Below are positions 33,816-44,627 of a stretch of DNA of 64,000 bases, in pieces; position 1 is the first letter of the stretch, and every line of letters begins with the position of its first letter. The notes beneath the pieces were generated by a model. It was not told the DNA's origin. It ran no database searches and saw only the letters and a program-made list of their open reading frames with translations. A program made the position numbers and the translations under genes. Origin of the DNA: Ophioderma brevispina (Eukaryota; Echinodermata; Ophiuroidea; Amphilepidida; Ophiodermatidae); assembly GCA_023653785.1 (NCBI GenBank), contig JAMKCH010049324.1, positions 39,600 through 103,599 of the forward strand, in the 5' to 3' direction.

Positions 33816-34016
33816 TTTAAGGCTGACTCTGAAGATTTTGAAATAGTAATTTTTTTGCTTATTATTAAATATAGTCCAATAACTAAAGATAGTTAACAAC
33901 TAATGCCTCATTTCAAAAGTTTTAGGTGAAACGTCTTTCTTTTTTGATGTAGTAAACATTTACGACTGCGTATCAGTACCATAGGAACTGTAAAACATAA
34001 TTTCCGGATCCGGAAA
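33816..34016 (+). mobile_element. MITE family 1, 5' half
   Basis: Starts with TTTAAGGCTGACTCTGAAGA and ends just after the family's CCGGATCCGG palindrome. The 3' half is missing. Confidence 0.7.
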
Positions 34017-34248
34017 AGGTATTTTGTTAATTTAAGCCTAAAGGTTCAGAGTTATAGGCATACAAAACTGCCAACCCCCTCAATAAAGGGGTCAATTAGA
34101 ATTCAGTCGCGTACGACAGAAAAATACTCCATGCATGCTTTTCTGTGGGGAAATTGGTTTAAAATGTAGTTGTTGTTTTTCTTTTTTTCTTCTTTTTTTT
34201 CTTGTTTGTCCTTAAAACTTCGGACGTTGTCGGTGGGTGTTCTGCAGT

Positions 34249-34459
34249 CAGTGGCGCGTAACGGGCCTGCCGCTCTGAGGGGGCAACAATTCCCCGCTGG
34301 GAAAATTTTCCCTCTCAGGGGGTCAAAAGGCAAATTTTTCCGGTTAGAGGCTAAAAAACGGCTGATTTGTAGCATGAATTTGCAAATTTTTCTCCCGGGC
34401 AAGTCGTCACGGGGGCACTGTGCCCCCATCACCCATGCCCCCCGCCTCGTACGCCAATG
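34249..34459. mobile_element. CAGTGGCG-ended element, copy 1
   Basis: The left edge CAGTGGCGCGTAACGGGCCT and the reversed right edge CCATTGGCGTACGAGG form terminal inverted repeats. Internal GAGGGGGCAA, TCAGGGGGTCAAAAGG and GCTAAAAAACGGCTGAT recur in the copy at 34819-35049. ORFs here are repeat-borne. Confidence 0.65.
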
Positions 34460-34818
34460 GTTCTCTGTCGATGAAATGCAAATTGCTGAGAGATTTGTAT
34501 CCCTCAAATATCAAGATGCCTAAATAAGTTGCACCGATTTGGTGGAAAAAAATCAGTCGGCCATTACGGCGTTTTTATGCCAATTAGCATGGCGTTTTTA
34601 TGCCATTGGCATAATGAGCAGTTGGAGAATTTGGTGCCGTTGTTAAAAACCAGTTTTTGACTGCCATATTGAATCGGTACAGCGATTTCATTTTTGTTTA
34701 TGCGGTAGTGGGATGTACCCATCGGGTTAATGTACCAAAAAAAGTTCCACCGGCAAAGTGGTTGGGGGGATCCATGTGGAACCCCTTAACACAAAGGGAG
34801 GGCGGCAGAACTTGTAAA

Positions 34819-35049
34819 CCACTGGCATATCGGCCTGCCCGCTCTGAGGGGGCAAATTCCAAGTCTGTGAAGATTTTCCCTGTCAGGGGGGTCAAAAGGC
34901 CAATTTTTCCCGGTCAGAAGGCTAAAAAACGGCTGATATGATTTTAGCATGATTGTGCTTTTGTTACCCCGGCCAAGGACTCGGGGGGGGGGGGGGGGCA
35001 ACCTGCACCCCTTGCCACCCCCCCCCCCCCCCCGCATGTTACGCCACTG
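34819..35049. mobile_element. CAGTGGCG-ended element, copy 2
   Basis: Shares GCCTGCCCGCTCTGAGGGGG, GGTCAAAAGGC and GCTAAAAAACGGCTGAT with copy 1 in the same order and ends TTACGCCACTG. It contains runs of about 17 G (34982) and 17 C (35021), whose true lengths are doubtful in any assembly. Confidence 0.65.
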
Positions 35050-35527
35050 TTGTACACTAACGTGTTAAAAGTGTCTCTTTCTCATGGATAAGATAAATTT
35101 CTGTATGCGCATGGATCTGTAATATGTATATGTATCAAGTCTCTCTTTTTACTGTTTTTCTTTTTTCTTTGTTCTTGTTTCTTGCAGTGTTCTTGCTTGC
35201 ACTGATATGTATAAGAGAATTATTAGACAGGTGGCCCACTTGAAATCCAAGGACTTGCCTCTGTTTTTTGTCTACCACATGTATTCTCCGATTTATTATT
35301 TTTTCTATGGTGAATAAATAATGAAACTGAACCTCAAGGATTAAGAGAAATCCATCGGAAATAGTCTGATGAAACGTGTAAGCTCGCTTTAATCCGTAAA
35401 CTACAATAGCAATACCAAAAGCGGCAGATATCAAAAGTGTTTGTAACAGGTACGCTTTATAATATAAAGTTAGTTTAACAAGTGCAGCATAAAGCATGTA
35501 AACCAGTGGTATGGTTCGTTTCGTTTC
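35050..35527. other. No gene recognised
   Basis: A 140-codon minus-strand frame (35135-35557) is open and moderately hydrophobic in its middle, but I recognise nothing in it. Its start lies within MITE family 2, which argues against a host gene. Confidence 0.3.
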
Positions 35528-36071
35528 TTTAAAGGGGACATAATGCATGAAAAGCAATTAGACATACTGAAAAGGACCTATGAAATACTTCCACGCAGTT
35601 TGAAAACAATTTGGAGTTTACATTCTGTAAAAACAGTAAAAACAGGAAGGGAAGAGTTCGGGGGGGTGGCAGTTGTGGCAATTCTGGAACGAAAAGCAAG
35701 GTGTAAACATCCTCCCTTGACAGAATTTACACATTCAAAAGCATTCAGACCGGGATTTCAGGCAATTGTACTTTAGGCTGTAGTAAACATTATTGATCTG
35801 GCAAGTGAAAGATTGATTAGCCAGGGTAGAACATATACATAGCAATGGTAGTGAGCTGCTGACAACATGCTTTTCAAGTTTGGTAAATGCTGGCCAGTAT
35901 TCAGCCTCCTTAGCATCATTGTTCAGAAATGCCACAAATGCACCTCCCCCGCGAACTTTCCTTGTTTATGGTTTTTACCAGAATGGAAACATCCAAATGT
36001 TAAATCGTGGAAGTGATTCAGTAAGGGTCCTTAATTGAGTCAATTATTTCATGCCATTAGTTCCCTTTAAG
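35528..36071. mobile_element. MITE family 2, copy 2 (inverted relative to copy 1)
   Basis: The ends TTTAAAGGGGACATAATGCA and, reversed, TTAAAGGGAACTAATGGCAT enclose the family TIR (ACTTCCACG, TTGAAAACAATTTGGA). The internal GAAAAGCAAGGTGT and TTGACAGAATTTA match the reverse strand of copy 1 at about 25080-25130. No coding capacity. Confidence 0.75.
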
Positions 36072-36079
36072 TAGATCCC

Positions 36080-36220
36080 ATACACATGTGGACATGGGCC
36101 CACGTGGGTCATTTGTGGGCTACTTCCTGGCCCCTCATTGGCTTCCACCTGGGGCCCACCTGTTTTTGTCGTCGGGATTCAAATGGGTCCGAAGTGGGCA
36201 AGCGGAAACTGGATGCATGT
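36080..36220. repeat. TGGGCCC-type repeat, outlying piece
   Basis: ACATGGGCCCACGTGGGTCA and GGGGCCCACCTG resemble the larger array at 36580-37130. Confidence 0.5.
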
Positions 36221-36339
36221 TACGGCTAATATATGCTTAATTAAAGAAAAAAAAGAGTTCTAGTACAGTAGGATATTGTTTTAATTGCAATATCATTAGG
36301 CATCACTTGCATATCATCACTAACTGGTTACAATATGTA

Positions 36340-36415
36340 TGTACTTACTTGGTTGGATCGAACCGGGGACCCTGTCTAAGTCTAATGCGCTATCCAGTCG
36401 ACCACTTGAACTTAC
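36340..36415 (-). repeat. tRNA-derived sequence (pseudo-tRNA or SINE head)
   Basis: The minus strand reads TGGTCGACTGGATAGCGCAT, then TCCCCGGTTCGATCCAACC, giving an A-box-like start and a good B box. Stem pairing is incomplete, so a functional tRNA is unlikely. It lies at the edge of the TGGGCCC repeat region and may be a SINE head. Confidence 0.45.
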
Positions 36416-36579
36416 TGAAAAATTAGCATAAATTTAGATGTTTAAAGGATTGATGAAGTTAAAATGATTAAACTTGTACGTTATGGCCTGCACTCGACAG
36501 GGATGAGTTAGTTGACCGATTAAATAAAGTTAGTAAATTATTTGATACAAAAGATGAAATAAAAATTTACCCACAACGG

Positions 36580-37135
36580 GCTCAAAATGGGCAGCCCGGC
36601 AATGCCCATCATTGCAATGAGTTAAAATATTACTCAGCCGGCCAATTGAAAACCTACATGGCCCCAGTTAGGACACCCATTAAAGCCCAATTAAAGAAAT
36701 CATCATTGACCCATTGACACCCATATGCCCAGTGGGAAAACCCACTTAGAGCCCAAGTAAGAAGCTATCAGTTACCCAATGAACAACTACACTGGCCCCA
36801 TTTAGAAAGACCTGTATCCCATGCCCACGTAAGCACATGTAACCCACGTGAAAACCCAAGTGGGCACCACTGACCATTAACTTGGGTAAACCAATGATGG
36901 GGTAGACCGATTAATCCCACATGGACCAACACAAGGAAGCCCAATAAACACCCATAAGGGTTGGCCTACATGGGGGCCATCAGGAAGATCCCCCTGATAC
37001 ATGTCCACCAGGCCCCATACAAAAACCCACAGGGGCCACATGAGGCATAAACCAATCATGGGTTACCCATGTACAACCCACATGGGCCCATTAGGAATAG
37101 CCCACATAAAACCCATGCCACATAGCCCAGTTTTT
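36580..37135. repeat. Degenerate CCCACATGGGCCC tandem repeat
   Basis: Twenty- to forty-base units repeat GCCCAAT-, CCCACATGG-, -GGCCCCATTAGGAA and AAAACCCA- over about 550 bp. They are inverted-repeat-rich because TGGGCCCA is palindromic. The overlapping Pro/Gly/His/Met-rich ORFs (36877-37346) are readings of it. Confidence 0.7.
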
Positions 37136-37518
37136 TTACCCCCCAAACACAAAACCCAAATGGGCCCCGCACGGCATGTTGGAGGTTTTTGGATGCGTCT
37201 AATGAAGCGAAATCTGTTCCAAACAGAATTCTAAAAGAACAGAATGTAACCGAGCCAAAATACAAAGAAACTCGGTGCGATACTCTAGTTGATGACCCAA
37301 AAAAGTCAAAGCGTAGGCTGGAGATTGGCGTTTCAGTTAGCAACAATCGTTGAGGTAAAGTGAATTGTATAAGCTATCCACCTACTTGCACTACGCCACC
37401 TGATAAGATTCCATTCCAGGTGATTGTTTTGTTTGTTCCTCAAAGTTGTCCACTAATCCGAAACATAGTATTTCTTCTGAGGACTGCACGGTGTTTCATC
37501 AGGGTTTCTTTTTCGCAG

Positions 37519-37618
37519 TGATGGAAAGGGCGTAAAACACAGATTTCCATACACATTATGCCAACCATTCACGAAGTTGCAGAAAGCCATGCTGGAATTT
37601 TCCTTTTCTTATGCTGGA
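37519..37618 (+). CDS. Unidentified exon candidate
   Basis: A strong acceptor (TTTCTTTTTCGCAG) and an AG/GTATCA donor bound 100 nt with one open frame: DGKGVKHRFPYTLCQPFTKL, QKAMLEFSFSYAGYP. It enters in phase 1. I recognise no family. It lies between the two TTLL copies and could be a distal exon of copy A, but the sequence does not resemble any TTLL segment I know. Good splice context and a sustained single frame are the only support. Confidence 0.35.
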
Positions 37619-37883
37619 TATCCAGGTATCAAGCTATTTAATATTCACACGATAATGTGGAAAATTAAGTTGCTTGTCCAGACCGACGGGGTACATTGTG
37701 TTCTCCGTATTGCGTATTCTACACACATCCTTCAACGTGAAGTTTATTCCTTGAGGCTGCCGAATAATGGGTGGGGCACAATACAAAATTCTCCTATTCA
37801 GTTTGCATTTTATTAGGTCTTATTTAGCTGAATCATGCCCAAAACGTGAAGGTGATTTTTTAGGAAACCGCTAACATGCACGA

Positions 37884-38288
37884 TTGAATTATCTCTGTGC
37901 GAGCGCACTATTGGCCATGAATTTATTACAAATGGCAATTGAGCGAGAACGATTTCCAATACGCGGATTTCGGGATCCCCTTACCGGAAAATCAATTTTG
38001 TACCTACATTCTGTCACTGGCAACACACCTCCCTGGTGCGTGCAATCAGAGAAAAATCTCAGTCAGAGCATATGGCACACGATTTTTAAGTTCGTCAGAG
38101 AAGATGGAAAGAAGGAGATGGCTCTCGATTTGCAATCCGATTACCCGGCAGGATTACTCTCATTCACCAGCTTATGTGTTGGAAACTTCAAGGGCGCCTC
38201 GAGTGAAACCTGTGAAGAATGTGTTCAACAGCCTCGCTTGGCCGTTCGGGAAGGTTTACAACAGGAAGTAATTGACACACCAAACTAA
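37884..38288 (+). other. Two overlapping long open frames, unidentified
   Basis: Two plus-strand frames overlap almost completely: 134 codons (37884-38288) and 110 codons (37939-38271). Base composition is more GC-balanced than the flanks, which is unusual for this window. The first frame includes EDGKKEMALDLQSDYPAGLL and a CEEC motif. The second includes CNPITRQDYSHSPAYVLETS. Neither matches a family I recognise, and only one could be real. A coding exon with a shadow frame, or a transposon ORF, are both possible. Confidence 0.3.
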
Positions 38289-38289
38289 A

Positions 38290-40370
38290 TAGCGTTTAAG
38301 TTTCCAGCAAAAAGATCTCTGCTGGCAATGAACTCCTCAGTTGTTCTGACTGATTGTTATTTATTTTAATTGTTGGTGAAATAATTGAGGAAAACAGCGG
38401 CTTTTTAACGAAAGAAAACGGCAAAATCGACCCTTTTTCGGTAAGCTAACATCGATTCAAGGTTTTGGGGATCAATAAAAGTTGTTATTATTTTAGCCTA
38501 ATTTACATATATCCGGTTATTTCCTGTGAAATACGACATGATGAATGATTAGATAAATGCATTTTCAATAGATCTCAACCATACTTGTTTGTGTCAGAGA
38601 GTGTCCAAAGTGCCAAAATACTTTGAAAATTTGCGGTCAAAGTTGTTTATAACTGATGCCCGAGAGTACGTTTCGCTGTACTGGTCACAACCATAGCGTA
38701 TAGACTCTGTGCAAATACCAGTTGACAACTGGGTAATTGGAATGTTTCTGGGATTTAATGACAGGTGTATGTAATGTTCTCCAGCAAGTAGCGTAAGTCG
38801 TTGGTCCAATCGATTGGATTTAAGCCGATTGTGATGGAAAGGCGGTTGAAAACAGTTATCTTTTGAAGTAGCAGTAGAACCATCTATTCTTTCTCATCTT
38901 CTCTGGTCGTACAGTCATGATGACAAAATATTAAGAAACAGTGCTCACCCTTTTCCCTGACATGTAATTGGTCCAATTGTTAGTCGATCATGGATTCCAT
39001 GAACGTGTCATTAGTCATCACTGGTCTTGACATTTGTTATAACAATTTCTGAAATAGCTCAACAAACATGTGGCACAAGGATTTTTTTTTTTTTTGTAAG
39101 GACCTCGCCCCTTACGAATAAAAATTTTCCTTTACCTGGCATATTCCAGAGGCAAACAGAGGACAGAAAGCAAAATTTATTGTCGACAATTTATTTACAG
39201 GTAATCTAAATATAGAAAACAATTACAAACATGGTGTTGGAGTGATAGCCAGTGAGGAACCTCTGAGAAATACCCTTAATTTTTCAATTTTTCACTTGAA
39301 ATCAACCAAGATTTTAAACAAATTCAATATCCAAGCAGCCGAAAACGTACAACAAATAAGGCCACAAGAAAAAATACAAGTTTTTCTCAGAAGATCGCGC
39401 GCATTATGTTTAAAATATGTTTTGACCGCATTTATTTTTTTAGGTTTAATCACTTTAATTTTTTTTTTTAAATTTTCGCGAAAAAAAATTAAAAAGTGGG
39501 CCAAAAGAAATGCATTAAAAAAAGAAAAAGAAAAAACCGCATTCGCATAGCATTTTTCTAAAAAAACAAAGAAGAAAAAACGCATTTCGCATTGCGCTTT
39601 TTCACATTCTAATTGGCGAACAAACTTTGTTTTTTTTTTGGCCTAACGATACATTAATTTACTCTTTACGGGCATTTTTAGTGATGGATAGTATCCAGGA
39701 GTGTCTTGCAAATTATGTTGTGATTGCGACCAATCTAATGTTGTTGCCACATTTTGAGGTTGTTTAGGCTTCAAACCGTTAATGCTAGGTATTTAGGTTG
39801 AATATTTCGAACAAATGGGCAAATCCCAACAGTTCACGTGTTTACACTAATGTAGTTATACTGAATTACAAGAGTCAATCGATCTGCTACAAATTGGCAT
39901 ATCGAATATTGTAATTTGATACTCATGCATTGTACAACCTATAGACCAAGGGTTTATTTTTGAAGGGTAAACGGACCGTCTCTGCACACAATGGTTGTAA
40001 CTGCCATATACTCCTCGTTATAACTTCCTTGTGTACGGGAGAGGGGGCGCCATTTGTAACGGTAAATTATTTTTCCCCCCAAATTGTATGTTAATTGCCT
40101 AAATATAGTTGCGCATATTGGTGGAAACACATTCAGATCGGCATGGCGTTAGCTATTATTGCTAATTAGCATAATTAAGAATTTGGGGGCACTATTGGCA
40201 AAATTTGTTTTGGCCAATTAAATCGTACGAAGAAACTTTTCAAATTTTATTTCAGCAAATGTATTTTGTATTTGTATTTGTTCGATGGTGTCTTATTGGA
40301 ACCAAAATTATGGAAAAGTTCTTCGAAGAAAGTGGTTGGGTTGCGCGTTGTAAAAAATCTGTGTTTGGAC
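38290..40370. other. No gene seen
   Basis: AT-rich, with poly-T (39081-39096) and an A/T-homopolymer-rich stretch at 39460-39600 whose Lys-rich or Phe-rich frames are artefacts. A 71-codon minus frame at 38594-38809 is not recognisable. Confidence 0.4.
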
Positions 40371-40371
40371 C

Positions 40372-40693
40372 GTCAGGAGGCCACATGTGAGTCAAGTGGA
40401 TTGGACTGCCACTCAAGATCCAAAGGTTGTGTGGTTCGAGCCCTCGCTGCGGCCAATGGTTGTGACTTGGGCAAGGCACTGTACCTCACTTGCTTCGTCG
40501 ACCCAGCGCATATTCGGGTAAGCTGTTATGGGAAATATTACCATCTAAGTGCTGCTAGGATTGTGCGCTTGGCCAGCTGCCGGCCTAGTGAAGCGAAATG
40601 ATTGTGACGATTCATGACGGCACGTAATTATAATTAGGCAACACGCTGTGATCTAGGATGAAATGGCGCTTTAAAACCAATAATTATTATTTT
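40372..40693 (+). mobile_element. tRNA-derived SINE
   Basis: A tRNA-like head has an A-box-like TGAGTCAAGTGG and a B box GGTTCGAGCCC (40433-40443). It is followed by the body phrase CTTGGGCAAGGCACTGTACC, TCACTTGC and GACCCAGCGCATATTCGGGT, and by a tail GCGCTTTAAAACCAATAATT, ATTATT. This head, GGGCAAGGCACTxTACCTCA body and ATTATT tail is a common invertebrate SINE layout. It is transcribed by RNA polymerase III in intact copies. The 111-codon ORF across it is incidental. Confidence 0.8.
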
Positions 40694-40887
40694 ATATTTT
40701 GAATCGGTACAATTGATTTTCAGTTTTTTCTGTTCCGTGGTCGTGTTGAGGGTACCCATCCAATGATCGCGTTTTTAGTAAAAACATTTCCACACTGGTG
40801 TCATAAAATACAGTATTGAAGTGATGTTCCTACACCCAATCTGTCTGTGTGTTCGCCCTTGAGTGCTGTATGCATCGTTGTTTTCAG

Positions 40888-41060
40888 CCACTGTACCCAA
40901 ATGCCTCGTCTACAAGGTCACGGTTATTCTGTACATGTTGCTATGGTTAGCAAGGACACTTTTATGGGGGACACTCAAGTTCTTTACACCGGAAGTGGTT
41001 TCAGGGGGCCAACATACACTAACGGGAGTGTGCAAAAACTCAAGTTTCTACCATAAAGTG
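40888..41060 (+). CDS. Possible exon with a membrane-spanning segment, upstream of TTLL copy B
   Basis: A pyrimidine-rich acceptor (GTTGTTTTCAG) and a consensus donor (AAAGTG/GTAAGA) bound 173 nt. One frame is open throughout and contains VTVILYMLLWLARTLLWGTL, a plausible single transmembrane helix, then Ser/Gly-rich sequence and a CKNSS glycosylation-type site. A second frame is open over most of the exon. The next exon-like block begins 91 bp later, but its phase does not fit this frame. Some TTLL15-like proteins have an N-terminal membrane anchor, so an N-terminal role is conceivable. Confidence 0.3.
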
Positions 41061-41151
41061 GTAAGAGACTAAATGGACGTTTGATTTGAAATATATGTCT
41101 TTACAATAGCATGTTTTAACATAATCTTTATTTTCTATCATTTGTAAACAG

Positions 41152-41330
41152 TCACCATGTTCACTTCCTTCTATCGGATGAAGTATCTTATTTAATAACA
41201 CTCGTCGTCATCGAATGGGGCTGTGTGACCTATCAAGACGGTATGAAACTTTCGTGTTTTATCCCTCTAAGCCAGTTTTGCTTGACGGTACAAACGCCCA
41301 GTCGTGTTATGATCGAAGACCAACAGGACG
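41152..41330 (+). CDS. Exon-like block paralogous to 22909-23095 (TTLL copy B side)
   Basis: Bounded by TTGTAAACAG and a consensus donor (GGACG/GTGAGT). The frame is open across all 59 codons: HHVHFLLSDEVSYLITLVVI, EWGCVTYQDGMKLSCFIPLS, QFCLTVQTPSRVMIEDQQDG. It aligns with 22909-23095 over the full block, sharing GTGTGACCTAT/GTGTGACATAT, CCAGTTTTGC/CAATTTTACC, ACAAACGCCCAGTCGTGTTA/ACAAAACGTCCAGTTGTTTA and the donor. Keeping both open frame and splice site suggests this copy is the better preserved. Its link to the TTLL exons rests on order and paralogy; the family match itself is weak. Confidence 0.45.
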
Positions 41331-41339
41331 GTGAGTACG

Positions 41340-42309
41340 TGATGGAATTGGCAGTTTTGATGCGATGGCGCGAGGGTGTGGTTGTAGGAATGTGGATTCA
41401 TGGATCGATCTAAACAAAGAATAACCACGTTTCGAGTACAAGTACGCACAGCACGGCATCTAAATCTCACTATTGTGGTGTGTGTGTGTGTGGGGGGGGG
41501 GGGCGGGGGGGGTTGCACAACATTGACAACTTTCTGCTGTTACAATAAATGGTTCATAGTCCAGGAATTATATTTGGTGATCTGTACCATAGTACTGAAA
41601 AGGAATTTTCGAACATTTTTACATTATTAAAACACGATAAAACAAGAATTCCTACTTATCTTCAATCTACAGATGATCAAACATAAGATTCGCACTTCCC
41701 AAGTCCTGTCAATCATAGACAAAATTGATAACAAACGCCTCCATGCGTTCAATTGCAGACAAAATAAAGGCCGAGCAGAAGAAAACGTTAAATATCATAC
41801 AGAGCCAGAGACCGTGTATTAAAATCTGGCAACAGCATTCTGTGGCACTGTTTCTAATGCATCATTGCAAGCACAAGCATTTCTATACAATATCAAATGC
41901 GCCACCAAAGGGGAAGGAATATCGACTTCTGCTTCAAAATGCGAAAAAGGAGTCTATTTCTATATAGCTGAAGGTCATTTCAGAAATATTTCTTTGAAAA
42001 TGATCTACGTACTCCTATTAATTTGGGGTTTTTTAGTGTTGGGTGTGTAATGCGTTGCAATTTCAGACAAAGATTAACATCATTGTATGTTTTAAATGGC
42101 CTTTAAAAAGGCATTTCTTTGATTTTAGTCTCGGCCAGGAATGGCTTTTGATGGGAGTTGGTTTAAAAACGTTGCAGGGATAGATTAAGGGTGAGAACAA
42201 ATCGGGAGAGTTCTAGAAGTAGAAAAATGATCAGGCCAAGTTAGTAGAGTTATACTACGTAATGATTTGAAGCTTTTTATTAAAGACGAACAGTTTAGGT
42301 AACATCTTT
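41340..42309. other. No gene seen; TG repeat with G run
   Basis: GTGTGTGTGTGTG followed by G runs lies at 41477-41512. A frame at 41725-41967 and its overlap at 41865-42050 are not recognisable. Confidence 0.4.
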
Positions 42310-43235
42310 TTTGAATGACAGGAAAGTCCGGAAAGGTGTAACCTACATTAAATTAAGCTTATAACTTGGAGATTCAGGTTTTAACACATTTGAGCCCATT
42401 GGGGGGGCGTGTTTCATTTTCAGTTGAAATGATAGAAGGGAACCTATGTGAAATTTAAAGCTTATAACTTGTGGTGTGGATTCAGTTTTAAAACATTTTG
42501 CGCCATGGGCGTTTTTTCTATTTTCTTTAAAGAAATGATAGGAAGGTGTTGTAAAACCGATGTTAAATGAAAGCTGATACGTGGAGATCGTTTTAAACAC
42601 ATTTTGCGCCCAATTGGGCCGTTTCTATTTTCATTATTTGAAATGATAGGAAAGTGTAATCTATGCTAAAATTAAAGATTATACCTTGGGGATTCAGTTT
42701 TACCAAATTTTGCGCCCAATTTGGCCGTTTTTTTTCTATTTTCTTTAGTTGAAATGACAGGAAGGGTGATAACCTATGTTAAATTAATTAAAGCTTATAA
42801 CTTGGGGACATTAGTGTTTAACACATTTTTGCGCCAATGGGCGGTTTTTTTCTATTCGTTATTTGAAATGACAGGAAGGTGTAACCTATGTTAAATTAAG
42901 CTTATAACTTGCAGATTCAGTTTTAACACATTTTGCGCCCATTGGGCGTTTTTTCTATTTTCATTATTGAAATATAGGAAAGGGTGTAATCTATGTTAAT
43001 TAAAGCTTATAACGTGGGGGATCAGTTTTAACACATTTTGCGCCCAATTGGGCGTTTTTTTCTATGTCATTTGAAATGATAGGTGTATTGTAATCTAGGT
43101 TAAATGAAATTAAATTGGGATTCAGTTTTAACACATTTTGCCGCCCAATTTGGCGTTTTTTTGTTCTATTTCTGTATTTGAAAAATGAACGCAGAAGGGT
43201 GTAACCTATGTTAATGAAAGCTTACACATATGTGA
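42310..43235 (+). repeat. Tandem array, about nine units of about 105 bp
   Basis: Each unit runs GAAATGATAGGAAGGTGTAA, CCTATGTTAAATTAAAGCTT, ATAACTTGGGGATTCAGTTT, TAACACATTTTGCGCCCATT, GGGCGTTTTTTCTATTTTCA. Units start near 42317, 42425, 42532, 42640, 42753, 42866, 42968, 43073 and 43179. Unit-to-unit variation is mainly in homopolymer length. Stops occur in all frames. Confidence 0.85.
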
Positions 43236-43682
43236 GGTCAAATGTCACACACCAAGTCAAAGGTCAACGGCAGATAAGTTGTAAAACAAGGTGATTGGTT
43301 ATAATGCAATCTTATGCTCATGTATCAAAAATCTACTTTAAATCATAATGAGATTTCCTTTTTCATACAAGGTTCTGTAATAAAGTTGCAACTTAAAACT
43401 AGAAATCCATCTACTCCTTTAAATGCCTTTTTAGTTGTTCTATTTCTTGTAAATTTAGCCAGGCGACCCGACACCAGTGTTTTTTTAAAATACTGTTTGT
43501 ACCTCTTAAATGGTCAACAAGATTTTTTTATAATCGCGTACTTATCATACTTTAGTATACTCTTTGTGCACGATTATGAAGTTCATACCGTGTATCTTGT
43601 GGCGAAGCTCGTTGGTCACGTGATGTTTCTTCATTGGCTCAATTTTTTTTTAAATTAATAACTTAAAAAATTGCCGATTTGG

Positions 43683-43850
43683 CAGGAGATAGTCCTCCTG
43701 GCTCACAGTCCGGAACAATGGATTAAACAATAGGGCAATCGATTTCAGTTGACTCTTCAAGCACTTAGCTTCAACGCTTTATTCCGTTTTTCGTCTTGGA
43801 GCCCGGACTGATACCTGCGGACTATGATTACTTCACACCGGAATACAAAC
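43683..43850 (+). repeat. Dispersed repeat shared with the inside of MITE family 2
   Basis: GGCAGGAGATAGTCCTCCTG, GCTCACAGTCCGGAACAATG and CTTTATTCCGTTTTTCGTCT correspond in order to 24846-24990. A reversed copy is at 47640-47760. Confidence 0.7.
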
Positions 43851-44400
43851 ATGTTTGCGTCTTTTTATATCGGCACAAATCGGTATTGTTTGCCGGAAGA
43901 AACTAAACGTTATTCCTTTATTTGGATAAGTTTTAGCCAAAACTCAACAGTTTGATGTTTCTATTGTTACTACTATCATCTGTACTTCTTTAGTCAGTCC
44001 CATACCCGGATTGGTTTCAAGTATTTGAATGCGGTCGGTTGAAATATCGAGTAAAACAAGGACATTTTACTTTCGTCTTCAAAAACAGAACCACATCCAC
44101 GACGTACACAATCTGCATGGTCAGAGTGCGCACGCGTCTTCACCACTGACCTCTACATACTGGATAGGCTGGCGCATCGTTGAAAAGCCACAGATTGACC
44201 ACAGGAAGTTGCATTTTGCCCTGCACATGTGGCTTCACCTTATTGTCCAGTTAAAGGAATTTTTTTGGTATAACAATAGAACATCTGTGTTGAATATGTG
44301 GCACGTCAGCAAGTGTAATGCTTGTTTCCCCGCCATGGCTATGCGAAAGTACTTTCCTGTTTTTTCAAAACGGCGACTCAACCGCTATCATTGATAGAGG
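43851..44400 (+). other. Unidentified 121-codon frame (44029-44394)
   Basis: An open plus-strand frame, His- and Trp-rich, with no domain I recognise and no clear splice junctions at either end. It follows a dispersed repeat and may be part of a longer mobile element. Real coding status cannot be supported from sequence alone. Confidence 0.2.
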
Positions 44401-44497
44401 TCAGTGGAACTGACTGTCCCACGGTCCTCTGGCGTAGCTCACTATGAGGCAGGGCATGCTAAATCTGAGTTCAATAGCCTTGGAATGTGCCCATGTT

Positions 44498-44627
44498 AAC
44501 AACAGCTGACCAATGCATGGTTCTGGGTTATCATCAGACTAAAAACAGGGTGATATTTCTTAATGTACTGGTGGTTAAGTTATTGAACTGCGCCATGGGA
44601 ATTGAGATTTTATTAAGCTCATAGTGG
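44498..44627 (+). repeat. Dispersed repeat, copy 2 (partner at 3297-3432)
   Basis: Contains CAGCTGACCA, AACTGCGCCATGGGAATTG and AAGCTCATAGTG in the same order as the first copy. Confidence 0.55.

Noticed and set aside
36340..36415. Functional tRNA gene on the minus strand
   Set aside because: A and B boxes are present but the acceptor and anticodon stems do not pair convincingly, and it borders a repeat.
36877..37346. Pro/Gly/Met-rich frames on both strands
   Set aside because: Readings of the degenerate CCCACATGGGCCC repeat.
40266..40601. 111-codon plus-strand ORF
   Set aside because: It runs through the tRNA-derived SINE and follows its conserved phrases, not a protein family.
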